From positions 372,001 through 436,000 of the forward strand of contig JAUIHI010000001.1 in NCBI GenBank assembly GCA_030432295.1: DNA of 64,000 nucleotides, in the 5' to 3' direction. The position numbers were made by a program, and so were the translations under genes. Source of the DNA: Anaerolineae bacterium. GTDB taxonomy: Bacteria; Chloroflexota; Anaerolineae; Caldilineales; Caldilineaceae. The notes under the pieces are model-generated. The model saw only the letters and a list, made by a program, of their open reading frames with translations, ran no database searches and was not told the DNA's origin. Numbering within the stretch: position 1 is the first letter of the stretch; every line of letters starts with the position of its first letter. Positions 35,287 through 42,702 of the stretch are shown here, piece after piece.

Positions 35287-35705
35287 GAGATAGGAACATA
35301 CACGAGCCAGCAAATCTACCAGTTACTTCATCAGAAGGAAGATGTAGAAGTGCTGGAGTTGAAGGTGCGGCCAGACCATATCCATTTAGTGGTGTCGATA
35401 GCGCCGAAGTATGCCATCTCATCGATCATGGGATATTTGAAAGGCAAGCTGGCAATCCGACTGTTCGAGCGGTACGAACGGTTGGGACGGAAATACTGGG
35501 GCCGGCATCTGTGGTCTCGCGGCTACTGTGTAAGTACAGTCGGAATCGATGAAGAGAAGATTCGTAAGTACGTGCAGTGGCAGGAGAAGAAGGAACGCGA
35601 AATAGAGCAGCAACAGGGCAAGCTCCTCGGCTAACACCGAACGTAACGGGCACCTTTTAGGGCCGCCGCTTATTCAAGCCACCACCTTTGGTGGTGGTAG
35701 TTGAC

Positions 35706-35924
35706 TGATAGCTGGAAGTTTACAGCTACATTATCGCAGTCGGAATCTTTCTATTATGTCTTTATCGTAAAGCCGCCTACTACAGAGTAGATCTTGTGCG
35801 ACAGGTAGTATACAGTCCGGCTAACCGGGACGCAAATAACTTGGAGACCAGGGATCGATGGCGGCTAATGGGTTCGCGCCTCCAACCCAAAAGCGTCGAC
35901 GCCTCACTCAAACCAGACCTGTGA
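35706..35924. other. spacer without recognised features
   Basis: Between the right end of the IS200-type element and the E1-beta promoter. No ORF, repeat family or hairpin stands out. Confidence 0.5.
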
Positions 35925-35930
35925 TATAAT
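35925..35930 (+). promoter_or_regulatory. -10 box of the E1-beta gene
   Basis: TATAAT in the context CTGTGATATAATC, 41 bp before the ATG at 35972; no clear -35. It excludes the longer reading frame that begins at 35933. Confidence 0.5.
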
Positions 35931-35971
35931 CTTTGCCAGCGGCTACACCTAATCCCCACACGGACAGAACG

Positions 35972-37003
35972 ATGAGCGAAACATCCATCAATTTTGGCTT
36001 CAACGAAGCAGACCGCACCGACAATTATTCCGAAATGACATACATAGCGGCCATCAGCGACGCCCTGCAAGTGGAGATGCGCCGGGACCCCAACGTCCTG
36101 ATTATGGGCGAGGATGTGGGTGGAAGCTTTGGCGGCGCCTTCAAAGTGACCAAAGGCTTCGAGGAGGAGTTCGGTCGTCTGCGGGTGATGAACACCCCAA
36201 TGGCCGAGAACGGCTTTGTGGGCATGGCCACCGGCATGGCCCTGATGGGTCTGCGCCCGGTCATCGAAGTCCAGTTCGCCGATTTTATCACTTCGGCCTT
36301 CGACAGTATTGTCCAGTATGCGGCCACCAACCACTACCGCTGGAACGCGGCCGTACACTGGGTCATCCGTGCGCCCAGCGATGGCGGCATCCGCTCCGGT
36401 CCCTTCCACAGCCAGAACCCGGAGGCCTGGTTCACCCACACCCCCGGTCTGAAAGTCGTGGCCCCGGCCACCCCTGCCGACGCCAAAGGGCTGCTCATCG
36501 CCGCCATCCGGGACAACAATCCGGTCATCTTTTTCGAGAGCAAACCCCTCTACCGTTCGCTCAAAGGGCCTGTGCCCCCCGGCGAATATGTGGTGCCCAT
36601 CGGCAAAGCCAACCTGGCCCGCACGGGCAAGGATTTGTCGATCATCACCTACGGCGCACAGGTGCAGGAAGCACTGCAAGCCGCCGAAATCCTGGCCGCC
36701 GAAGGCATCGACGCCGAAGTCCTCGACCTGCGCACCCTCAAACCCCTGGACACGGACGCCATTCTGGAAACGGCTCGTAAGACCGGCAAAGTGCTGATCG
36801 TCCACTCGGCCACCGGCAACACCGGCCTGGGCGGAGAGATCGCTGCGCAGATCAGCCAGGAAGCCTTCGAGTGGCTGGACGCGCCCATCCAGCGCCTGAC
36901 CGGGCTGGACATTCCTGTGCCCTTCAGCCCACTTCTGGAAGACGCCTACCGGCCCAGCGCAGCGAAGATTGTAGAGCGTGCGCGTGCGCTGGCCGCGTTT
37001 TAA
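35972..37003 (+). CDS. pdhB: 2-oxoacid (pyruvate) dehydrogenase E1 component, beta subunit
   Basis: 343 aa. Beta subunit of the ThDP-dependent E1 heterotetramer; partner of the alpha subunit at 14865-15836. Family motifs: LIMGEDVGGSFGGAFKVTKG, NTPMAENGFVGMATGMAL, VEVQFADF-like EVQFADFITSAFD, the transketolase central segment RAPSDGGIRSGPFHSQ, and the C-terminal domain with SIITYGAQVQEAL and EVLDLRTLKPLD. No E2, E3 or alpha gene flanks it. Just upstream is the IS200-type element, so a rearrangement could have separated the subunits. The next gene (NUDIX) follows after a repeat-filled 82-bp gap. Confidence 0.92.
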   Translation: MSETSINFGFNEADRTDNYSEMTYIAAISDALQVEMRRDPNVLIMGEDVGGSFGGAFKVTKGFEEEFGRLRVMNTPMAENGFVGMATGMALMGLRPVIEVQFADFITSAFDSIVQYAATNHYRWNAAVHWVIRAPSDGGIRSGPFHSQNPEAWFTHTPGLKVVAPATPADAKGLLIAAIRDNNPVIFFESKPLYRSLKGPVPPGEYVVPIGKANLARTGKDLSIITYGAQVQEALQAAEILAAEGIDAEVLDLRTLKPLDTDAILETARKTGKVLIVHSATGNTGLGGEIAAQISQEAFEWLDAPIQRLTGLDIPVPFSPLLEDAYRPSAAKIVERARALAAF

Positions 37004-37085
37004 AGGCAAAAGGCAAAAGGGGAAGGCAAAAGTGTCGCCTCACTCGCAACTCGCAATTCGCAATTCGCAACCCGCAACTCGTCCA
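37004..37085. repeat. GGCAAAAGGCAAAAGG and GCAATTCGCAATTCGC repeats forming the NUDIX leader
   Basis: Two word-like families sit back to back: AGGCAAAAGGCAAAAGGGG (37004-37030) and CGCAACTCGCAATTCGCAAT (about 37040-37080). The first recurs at 46498-46525, the second at 56343-56385. Confidence 0.7.
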
Positions 37086-37757
37086 ATGAAACTCGCCACT
37101 CTCTGCTACGTCCAAAAGCCCGGCCACACACTGATGTTGCATCGGGTGAAAAAAGAAAACGATATGCACCAGGGCAAATGGAACGGGCTGGGCGGTAAAG
37201 TAGAGGCCGGGGAATCGCCTGAGGAGTGCGCCATCCGGGAGGTGTGGGAAGAGAGCGGTCTAGCCTGTCGCAATCCCCGGCTGCGTGGATTTATCACCTT
37301 CCCCGCCTTTGACGACATCGACGACTGGTACACATTTCTCTTTACGTTTGATGATTTTGAGGGGGAACTGATCGACTCGCCCGAGGGCAATCTGGCCTGG
37401 ATCGAAAACGAGCGGCTGCTGGAACTGAACCTGTGGCCGGGGGATCGGGTCTTTGTGCCCTGGGTCTTCCAGGACCGGTTATTTTCGGCCAAGTTCGTCT
37501 ACGAAAAAGGGGAATTCATCCACCACGAAGTCACCTTCTACGGCGCAGATGGGGATATCTCCTATGAGTCAGCCACGCACGAAAAAGACCTGCCGGGTTT
37601 TCCGAAACCCGGCAGGTCTGATCCCCAGGGCTTTCAGCCCATCTATACCCCCGCCGACGACACCTATTGTTGGCTGTGCAATGGCCCGGTGGTCAAGCGC
37701 CACTGTAAGATCGTCTGCGAGCAGTGCGGCTTTGTGCGGGATTGCAGCGATCCGTAA
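37086..37757 (+). CDS. NUDIX hydrolase (MutT-like) with C-terminal Cys cluster
   Basis: 223 aa. The Nudix box begins GGKVEAGESPEECAIREVWE and ends ESGL, complete with the metal-binding Glu residues. GKWNGLGGK before it resembles 8-oxo-dGTPases of the MutT group, which remove oxidised nucleotides. The C-terminal 60 residues carry Cys pairs (CWLCNG ... CKIVCEQCG) that could form a zinc ribbon. Residues about 167-179 (LPGFPKPGRSDP) are encoded by a CCTGCCGGG/CCCGGCAGG palindrome found also in dnaE2. ATG 37086 is chosen because the longer frame translates the repeat leader. The true substrate is unknown. Confidence 0.88.
   Translation: MKLATLCYVQKPGHTLMLHRVKKENDMHQGKWNGLGGKVEAGESPEECAIREVWEESGLACRNPRLRGFITFPAFDDIDDWYTFLFTFDDFEGELIDSPEGNLAWIENERLLELNLWPGDRVFVPWVFQDRLFSAKFVYEKGEFIHHEVTFYGADGDISYESATHEKDLPGFPKPGRSDPQGFQPIYTPADDTYCWLCNGPVVKRHCKIVCEQCGFVRDCSDP
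37586..37622. repeat. CCTGCCGGG/CCCGGCAGG palindrome inside the NUDIX gene
   Basis: ACCTGCCGGGTTTTCCGAAA with the complementary right arm CCCGGCAGGT. Related copies lie at 2853-2886 (inside dnaE2, in frame) and 16363-16395 (mgtE leader). Confidence 0.75.
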
Positions 37758-37789
37758 GGGGCTCTGTAGAGGAAGAAGGAAGTGTCGCA

Positions 37790-39127
37790 TTGAAACGGTT
37801 TTTTGCGCAGATAGATGGCTGGTTTAGCAGCAATAGCTGGTTGTGGTTTGGTGGATTGTGCGGGGTGGTGATTCTGCACTTTGGTACAGCTATTTTGCGG
37901 CTGAATAGCTTTTTCCCATCCATCCAAGCGCTCGATTTTTCGACCTACTATGCGGCGGCTTGGGCATTACGTCTGCATCAATCTCCGTATACCTGGTCGA
38001 AGGAGTTGTTCGAGTTTCTGGCGGAAACACAGGGCCTGCCGAGACTACAGATCCAACTTAGTCCACCACTTTGGCCTCTTTTACTACAACCCTTAACCCT
38101 CTTTTCGTTCCCTACATCTGCTATCCTCTGGCTGTTGATTTTGCTTCTAATTGTCCTATATTGCCACCTCCTCATGGTACGAATGGCTGGGTATACAGGC
38201 TGGAAGATTTATGCCGTAACATTGCCATTTACACTTACATTTGGCCCGCTCTTCCTAAATCTTACACTGGGGCAAAACGGGGTTTTTCTTTTGCTGGGTG
38301 TATTGCTTTTAGGAGAGTCAGTGAAGCGTGCGAAGCCCTCACTCCATTTTGATCTGCTTGTAGTTGTAATGTGGGCAGTTGCATTCAGTGCAAAGATTTA
38401 CCCAATCCTATGGATGGGGGCTTTGCTCTTGCTAGGGCGATGGCGTATGCTCGTCGGGGCGGGATTGGTCGGTGTGCTAATGTTTGGGGGTAGCATATTG
38501 CTTGCGCCCCAGGCATCTGCGGAGTATTGGCTGGATTTTCTGCCTAACCAAACCAGGAGTCACTCGACGCAAGTCAGCATTGAGGACCAATCCCTGGGCG
38601 GATTCTTAAGTAGGGTGGGGCGCGGCGATCAGTATGTATTTCCGGGCTTGAGTGTTTCAGATAGACTTGAGGTTTCTTGGAGTTTTCCGTGGGAGTTTTC
38701 CGTTCCAGGCATTCAGGCATTTTCGCTGGTTTTGTTGCTTCTACTTGGCGTATGGCTCACCTTTGCCTGGATACGGAGCAATGGCGAAGACCAAGGGTCC
38801 ATTGTTTACGCACTGGCTCTGTTTAGCCTGTTGCCTTTCCCCCATATGGATCGCTACAATCACATTTTGGCTTTGCCTGCGATAGCGTGGCTGTGGGAGC
38901 GCGGGGGGCGCTACCGTCATATGGCAGTTGTGGGGTATGGGCTGTTTGGCCTCTCCCGGCTCAATCACTTCTGGGCTGCCTATCTGCCTTCTCCTCTGGG
39001 GCCGATTGCTACGGGATTTGGGCTTTTTGGCGTTCTGCTTTTGCTGGTGGGAATTGCTCAAGCCATAGGTGATACTAACTCCACGCCCCGCTCTCCTCAA
39101 TGGGGCGCAGACCGGCCAGGGGAGTGA
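37790..39127 (+). CDS. GT87/DUF2029-type membrane mannosyltransferase-like protein
   Basis: About 445 aa with 9-11 hydrophobic segments. Pattern FSTYYAAAWALRLHQSPYT after the first helix, PPLWPLLLQPLTLF, and LGQNGVFLLLGVLLLGE resemble the GT87 (DUF2029) polyprenyl-phosphate sugar transferases that elongate surface glycans. A TTG start at 37790 is used because AAGGA lies 9 nt upstream; no ATG fits. The coding sequence has many T-rich codons (TTT, TTG, CTT, ATT) and is visibly lower in GC than its neighbours, suggesting acquisition by transfer. The 3' end overlaps the convergent BTAD regulator by 53 bp. Substrate unknown. Confidence 0.8.
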   Translation: MKRFFAQIDGWFSSNSWLWFGGLCGVVILHFGTAILRLNSFFPSIQALDFSTYYAAAWALRLHQSPYTWSKELFEFLAETQGLPRLQIQLSPPLWPLLLQPLTLFSFPTSAILWLLILLLIVLYCHLLMVRMAGYTGWKIYAVTLPFTLTFGPLFLNLTLGQNGVFLLLGVLLLGESVKRAKPSLHFDLLVVVMWAVAFSAKIYPILWMGALLLLGRWRMLVGAGLVGVLMFGGSILLAPQASAEYWLDFLPNQTRSHSTQVSIEDQSLGGFLSRVGRGDQYVFPGLSVSDRLEVSWSFPWEFSVPGIQAFSLVLLLLLGVWLTFAWIRSNGEDQGSIVYALALFSLLPFPHMDRYNHILALPAIAWLWERGGRYRHMAVVGYGLFGLSRLNHFWAAYLPSPLGPIATGFGLFGVLLLLVGIAQAIGDTNSTPRSPQWGADRPGE

Positions 39128-41171
39128 TAGTTTCCTGGCCCGGTGGGGTTGTCTTGACTGCCTCCACCCGTTCGATCAGCCGTTCTCGCTGCAACTGGGC
39201 CAGCTCTTCCAGCACCACCTGCCAGAGAAAGCCGTGGCTGAAGCGATAGAGATGACGGGCCGCTCCAGTGCCTGCCCCATTATTTGCCCCATTCTGCATC
39301 GGCAACTCAACCACCAGCCCCCGGTTCATCCAATTGCTCAGGCAGATTTCCACCCACTCGTCCGGCTCGGCAGAGACCCGGGAAAGCAGGGACAACTCGA
39401 ATTCCCGGCCCAGGACTGCCGCCACCTGCAAAAGCCGCCGGGCACGGGGATTGAGCCGGGCCAGCCGGTTCTCCATCACCGCGGCTACGCCCGTGGGCAC
39501 AGGCACGCCGCTTTCCATCAGTTCGCTCAGTCGCCCACTCTCCAGGTGCCACTGCCCCTGCTCTTCATTCAAAATTTGCCGGTTGCGCAGGTCCAGCACC
39601 AGTTCTTCCAGCACATACGGGTTGCCCTCGCAGCGGTCGATGGCATAGCGGCCCAGTTGCCCCAACTGGGGACCGGTCAGGCCCTGATAGCGGCGCAGGA
39701 TATGCAACAGACTCTCGTTGCTCAGCGGTTCCAGATGGCGAGCGGCCAGATGGCCCTCCCGGATCAGCACATTGCGCCAGATGACCAGCGGATGGTTGGG
39801 CGTTGTCTCCTCCCGGCGATAGGCGCAGACAAACCAGATGGGCTTGAATTGCAGCCGGTGGAAGAGGTAGCGGAGCAGGTCCAGGGTGGCCTGATCCGCG
39901 TCGTGGAGATCGTCCAGAAATAGAACCATCTGCCGTTCCTGGGCGATGGCCACCTCCAGAAAGTGGGCTATCGCTTCAAAGAGCCGGTGGCGAGCCGTAG
40001 TGTCTTCGTCCAGCGCAGGCAAGACCGCTTTGCCCTGGCCCTGCACCTCTGGCCACAGCCGGGAAAGCTCCACAAGCCAGCTTTCGGTCAAGGCAATTCG
40101 CCCGCCCCCCCGCCCGGCTCCCCGTCCGGCTACTTCTCCCATTACCCCTTCTTTGGGGTGGAAGAGCGGGCGCAGCGCTTCAACCAGTGGCTCGTAGACC
40201 AATCCGGTGCGGTAGTGGTAGCAATGGCTGCGCAGAGTTCGTGCGCCCAGACCGTTGGTGTAGGCCAAGACATCCTCCAACAGCGCGCTCTTGCCCACCC
40301 CCGCTGGTCCTTCCAGAAGGGTCAACTTGCCCACACCCCGGCGGGCTGCTTCCCATTGCTGTACTAGCCAGGTGTGTTCCTCGCCCCGTTCCAGCAGGGG
40401 CAGACGGGACTGGACAGGCCGCACACTGCTGGTCAGCGCGTCGTTGAGTTCTTCGATCTGCTGGCGCAGGGCCTCGGTCTCTGGGCTGGGGTCCACGCCC
40501 AACTGTTCGGCCAGCACCCGGCGGCTGCGCTCGTAGTGGGCCAGGGCTGCGCTGCGTTGGCCGCTCAAATGGAGCAGGAGCATCTTCTGGCGGTGGGCCT
40601 CTTCCTGCCAGGGTTCCAGGGCCAACAGCCGGTTGATGTGGCGCAGGGATGTCTCGTATTCGCCCCGGACTGTGTGGTGTTCGATGAGGGTGTGGTAGAT
40701 TTGGCCGACCCGCCGCCGCCATTCTTCCCGCTCGGTGGTCAGCCAGACATCGAATTCCGGGCAGTCGTCCAGCCCCAAATCCTCCAGAAAGTCGCCGCGA
40801 AAGAGTTCAGTGGCCGCGGCCAGGGAGTGGAGTTGGTCCGAGCGGGCCAGTCGCTCCATCTGCACAGTATCTATCCACAGCCGTTCGTCACCCCGAAAGC
40901 GGACTGTGCGCCGGTCCGCTTCCAGGCTGTTGGGTAGCTGTTGGCCGATGTTGTGCAGCACCCGGCTCAGATTGCCCCGGCCCCGGCTTTCCGGCTTGTC
41001 CCCCCAAAAGAGCGCGGCCAATTCCTGGCGGGCCACAGGTTTGGCCTGGCTGCACAGATAGCAGAGCAGCCCCAGGGCTTTGCGCGACTCTAAATTGCCA
41101 ATAGGCTGGCCGTTGCGTTCGATCTGAATGGGGCCGAGGAGGCGGATGTGGATGTGGTCGAGTTCGGGCAT
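39075..41171 (-). CDS. BTAD/SARP-like transcriptional regulator with AAA ATPase domain
   Basis: 698 aa. Residues 1-95 form a winged-helix DNA-binding domain (HIRLLGPIQIERNGQPIG; RKALGLLCYLC). Residues about 100-250 form the bacterial transcriptional activation domain with TPR-like helices (LLALEPWQEEAHRQKMLLLH). An AAA/NB-ARC-like ATPase follows, with Walker A GPAGVGKSALL and Walker B MVLFLDDLHDAD. The C-terminal TPR array usual in larger members is missing; the protein ends soon after the winged-helix/arm part. ATG 41171 is preferred; TACAAT at 41184-41189 leaves a leader of only a few nt. Target genes unknown; likely activated by ATP-dependent oligomerisation as in relatives. Confidence 0.85.
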   Translation of the reverse strand: MPELDHIHIRLLGPIQIERNGQPIGNLESRKALGLLCYLCSQAKPVARQELAALFWGDKPESRGRGNLSRVLHNIGQQLPNSLEADRRTVRFRGDERLWIDTVQMERLARSDQLHSLAAATELFRGDFLEDLGLDDCPEFDVWLTTEREEWRRRVGQIYHTLIEHHTVRGEYETSLRHINRLLALEPWQEEAHRQKMLLLHLSGQRSAALAHYERSRRVLAEQLGVDPSPETEALRQQIEELNDALTSSVRPVQSRLPLLERGEEHTWLVQQWEAARRGVGKLTLLEGPAGVGKSALLEDVLAYTNGLGARTLRSHCYHYRTGLVYEPLVEALRPLFHPKEGVMGEVAGRGAGRGGGRIALTESWLVELSRLWPEVQGQGKAVLPALDEDTTARHRLFEAIAHFLEVAIAQERQMVLFLDDLHDADQATLDLLRYLFHRLQFKPIWFVCAYRREETTPNHPLVIWRNVLIREGHLAARHLEPLSNESLLHILRRYQGLTGPQLGQLGRYAIDRCEGNPYVLEELVLDLRNRQILNEEQGQWHLESGRLSELMESGVPVPTGVAAVMENRLARLNPRARRLLQVAAVLGREFELSLLSRVSAEPDEWVEICLSNWMNRGLVVELPMQNGANNGAGTGAARHLYRFSHGFLWQVVLEELAQLQRERLIERVEAVKTTPPGQETITPLAGLRPIEESGAWS

Positions 41172-41202
41172 AGGCGTAGAATCATTGTAGTGGGTGGGCG
41201 AA

Positions 41203-41631
41203 CTAGGCCAGGAGTGGGTGAACGCCTGCCCGTACCAACACGGCACGCAGATTGACAAGGCCGGGACGATTTAGCTGCAAGGCTTGAATCGTTGCCCGTC
41301 CGATGGCCGTCAAGCCAATCATCTGCGTAAAGTCACTGCTCCAGGTAAAATGTCTCTGCCACGCGTGAAGGCGGGGGTGAAAGAGTGCTATCTCCTGCCC
41401 ACTGTCCGGATCGACTCCCGTTGTGCGAATGCCTTTCTTACGATTACATCCGCCGTAGGCGTGGGCCAGGTTTGACAATGAAGGTTCACCGCCGCGGGCC
41501 AGAGGGAGTATGTGGTCGCACTCAAACGATTGCAGGCTGTATTTTGCCGGGGTACGGCAATACTCACACACCCCAGCGGATCTTTCCTCGATCGTCCTTC
41601 GTTGCGCGACAGTTGGTGTGCTGCTCCTCAT
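41203..41631 (-). CDS. HNH endonuclease
   Basis: 142 aa. The HNH core reads CEYCRTP (first Cys pair), FECDHILPLARGGE, LSNLAHAYGGCNRKKG, giving the metal-binding His, the catalytic region and the second Cys. Such proteins are nicking or cutting DNases. ATG 41631 overlaps the end of the preceding gene by 68 bp, so translation is probably coupled. The pairing with the small upstream gene is recurrent in my memory of cyanobacterial and Chloroflexota genomes. Role (defence, mobile, or housekeeping) is not known. Confidence 0.85.
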   Translation of the reverse strand: MRSSTPTVAQRRTIEERSAGVCEYCRTPAKYSLQSFECDHILPLARGGEPSLSNLAHAYGGCNRKKGIRTTGVDPDSGQEIALFHPRLHAWQRHFTWSSDFTQMIGLTAIGRATIQALQLNRPGLVNLRAVLVRAGVHPLLA

Positions 41632-41920
41632 AGGAGAAGGGGGCAACTTCGAGAACGTCCATCAATTCATCCAGCGTTGTCTGACGCAGTTCCGCGAGAT
41701 CGACCAGATAACTCACTCTTTGAGCGTTTTTGATCTCGATTTCGTCGACAATCGTGGATAGCTCTTCCTCTTCATTTTCGTCCAGAAGGCCAGCGCTCTG
41801 TTTGCGTGACAATTCGGCGCAGCGACGGCGCAGGGCAAGGGGAATGACACCCGCACTGATTTTGGCAAGCAGCACACTTTCAGCCTCTGGATTCTGGGCG
41901 ATTTTCCGTTGTGATCGCAA
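41564..41920 (-). CDS. uncharacterised HNH-partner protein, C-terminal part
   Basis: 118 aa from a TTG at 41920. Charged and helical, with the segment VSYLVDLAELRQTTLDELMD, typical of a family found next to HNH nucleases. The TTG directly follows the TGA of the upstream 35-codon ORF, and both are in the same frame. In relatives as I remember them the two parts form one protein of about 150 aa, with the junction in a QVIALRxxR segment. Either a TTG restart, stop readthrough, or a pseudogene. No enzymatic motif is visible. Confidence 0.6.
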   Translation of the reverse strand: MRSQRKIAQNPEAESVLLAKISAGVIPLALRRRCAELSRKQSAGLLDENEEEELSTIVDEIEIKNAQRVSYLVDLAELRQTTLDELMDVLEVAPFSYEEQHTNCRATKDDRGKIRWGV

Positions 41921-42028
41921 TCAGATCACCTGATCTGCCAGTAAGTCCAATTCGTCCAAACCCAACTGGGGCAGGCTGTCCAGAAGAACGCTGAATGGGA
42001 CTTCGGTCTGAATGTGAAGAGTAGTCAT
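41921..42028 (-). CDS. small ORF, N-terminal part of the HNH-partner protein
   Basis: 35 aa (MTTLHIQTEVPFSVLLDSLP and QLGLDELDLLADQVI), ending TGA at 41921-41923. The sequence resembles the first 35 residues of the HNH-partner family (a LxELxxLxxQVIALR pattern). Its stop is in frame with and immediately adjacent to the following ORF. Confidence 0.55.
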   Translation of the reverse strand: MTTLHIQTEVPFSVLLDSLPQLGLDELDLLADQVI

Positions 42029-42151
42029 AGCTCTATTCTACCTTCCGTGCTCTATGTAAGGTAGCGAAATCGCAGTCGAATAGTTCATTGGTTGACTGGT
42101 AGGGGACCACACCTCCCGAATCACCCAATGAACCACTCACCCAATCATCTG

Positions 42152-42661
42152 TCAAGAAAGCTGGGGAACCCGTGGCCCGGAAGGAATCCGGTCCCCGGAG
42201 TCGTCGATACGTTGCCAGGGGTAGTAGACCCAATCGTCGGTGATGGCTGCGTAGTAGTCTGGCTCGTCTTCTTTGAAGAGACTGCGGTTCTGTTTCCAGT
42301 GGAGCACCGCCGTCTCCGGGTAGCCCCCGGCCGATTTGATGCGGCTGGCAACGGTGACAATCGTCCGCCCCCGATCCCACATATTGTCCACCACCAGAAT
42401 CTTTTTGCCTGCCAGCAACACATCCGTGGGGAACTGCTGGAAACGGGGCCAGCTCATCTCGGCGCGCACTGACGAGTCTTGCCCAAAGATGACCGACGCG
42501 GTGAGTACATCTTTCATCTTCAACGCCTCGGCAATCATCCCGCCGGGGATAATCCCGCCCCGGGTGATAACCAATAGGCTGTCATACGGCGTGTTGAGTT
42601 GCATCACCACTTTGCTGATCAACTCTTCCAAATCTTGCCAACTCAAATATACATTTGCCAT
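42152..42661 (-). CDS. phosphoribosyltransferase (type I PRT fold)
   Basis: 169 aa. The N-terminal strand/loop SLLVITRGGIIPGGMIAEAL and the PRPP-binding loop KKILVVDNMWDRGRTI mark a type I phosphoribosyltransferase; the usual second Asp of the loop (DD) is DN here. Size and pattern resemble xanthine/hypoxanthine phosphoribosyltransferases for purine salvage. ATG 42661 has GGAG 9 nt upstream. The C-terminal WVYYPWQRIDDSGD resembles the gpt-like hood region. Base specificity is not decided. Confidence 0.82.
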   Translation of the reverse strand: MANVYLSWQDLEELISKVVMQLNTPYDSLLVITRGGIIPGGMIAEALKMKDVLTASVIFGQDSSVRAEMSWPRFQQFPTDVLLAGKKILVVDNMWDRGRTIVTVASRIKSAGGYPETAVLHWKQNRSLFKEDEPDYYAAITDDWVYYPWQRIDDSGDRIPSGPRVPQLS

Positions 42662-42702
42662 CGATCGATCTCCACAACTGAACGAAACCACCCACTCATT
42701 TT

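Larger units (their letters stand above)
34275..35634 (+). pseudogene. tnpA: IS200/IS605 Y1 transposase TnpA, split by insertion
   Basis: Joining 34275-34373 to 35290-35634 restores a 147-aa frame. It starts MSERFRKLSHSIYECKYHIV, continues FCPKYRYRIFTDE, crosses the junction into IGTYTSQQIYQLLHQ, and carries the HUH metal motif RPDHIHLVV and the catalytic Tyr in RKYVQWQ. AAGGAG lies 7 nt before the ATG. These enzymes move single-stranded DNA using a 5'-phosphotyrosine link. The 3' fragment is also open as a longer frame reading in from the nested element, but that fusion is accidental. The copy is inactive as it stands. Confidence 0.9.
34170..35705 (+). mobile_element. IS200/IS605-family element (interrupted by an IS5-family element)
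   Basis: Subterminal hairpins CCACTACCTCTGGTAGTGG (34177-34195) and CCACCACCTTTGGTGGTGG (35679-35697) mark left and right ends, as recognised by Y1 transposases. The tnpA frame lies between them and is split by the nested element. Exact ends are approximate. It inserted just upstream of the giant surface-protein gene. Confidence 0.85.

Noticed and set aside
35089-35634. 181-codon plus-strand frame as a distinct gene
   Set aside because: It fuses antisense DNA of the IS5-family element to the 3' half of the IS200-type transposase; the break point matches the 3-bp target duplication.
37086-37757. NUDIX gene starting at 36978
   Set aside because: The extra 36 codons translate the GGCAAAAGG and GCAATTCGC repeat leader and overlap the E1-beta gene end.
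23089-42028. Reassigned stop codon in this organism
   Set aside because: The three in-frame stops are TAG, TAA and TGA, and many intact genes in the window end normally on each of them, so no single codon reassignment fits.
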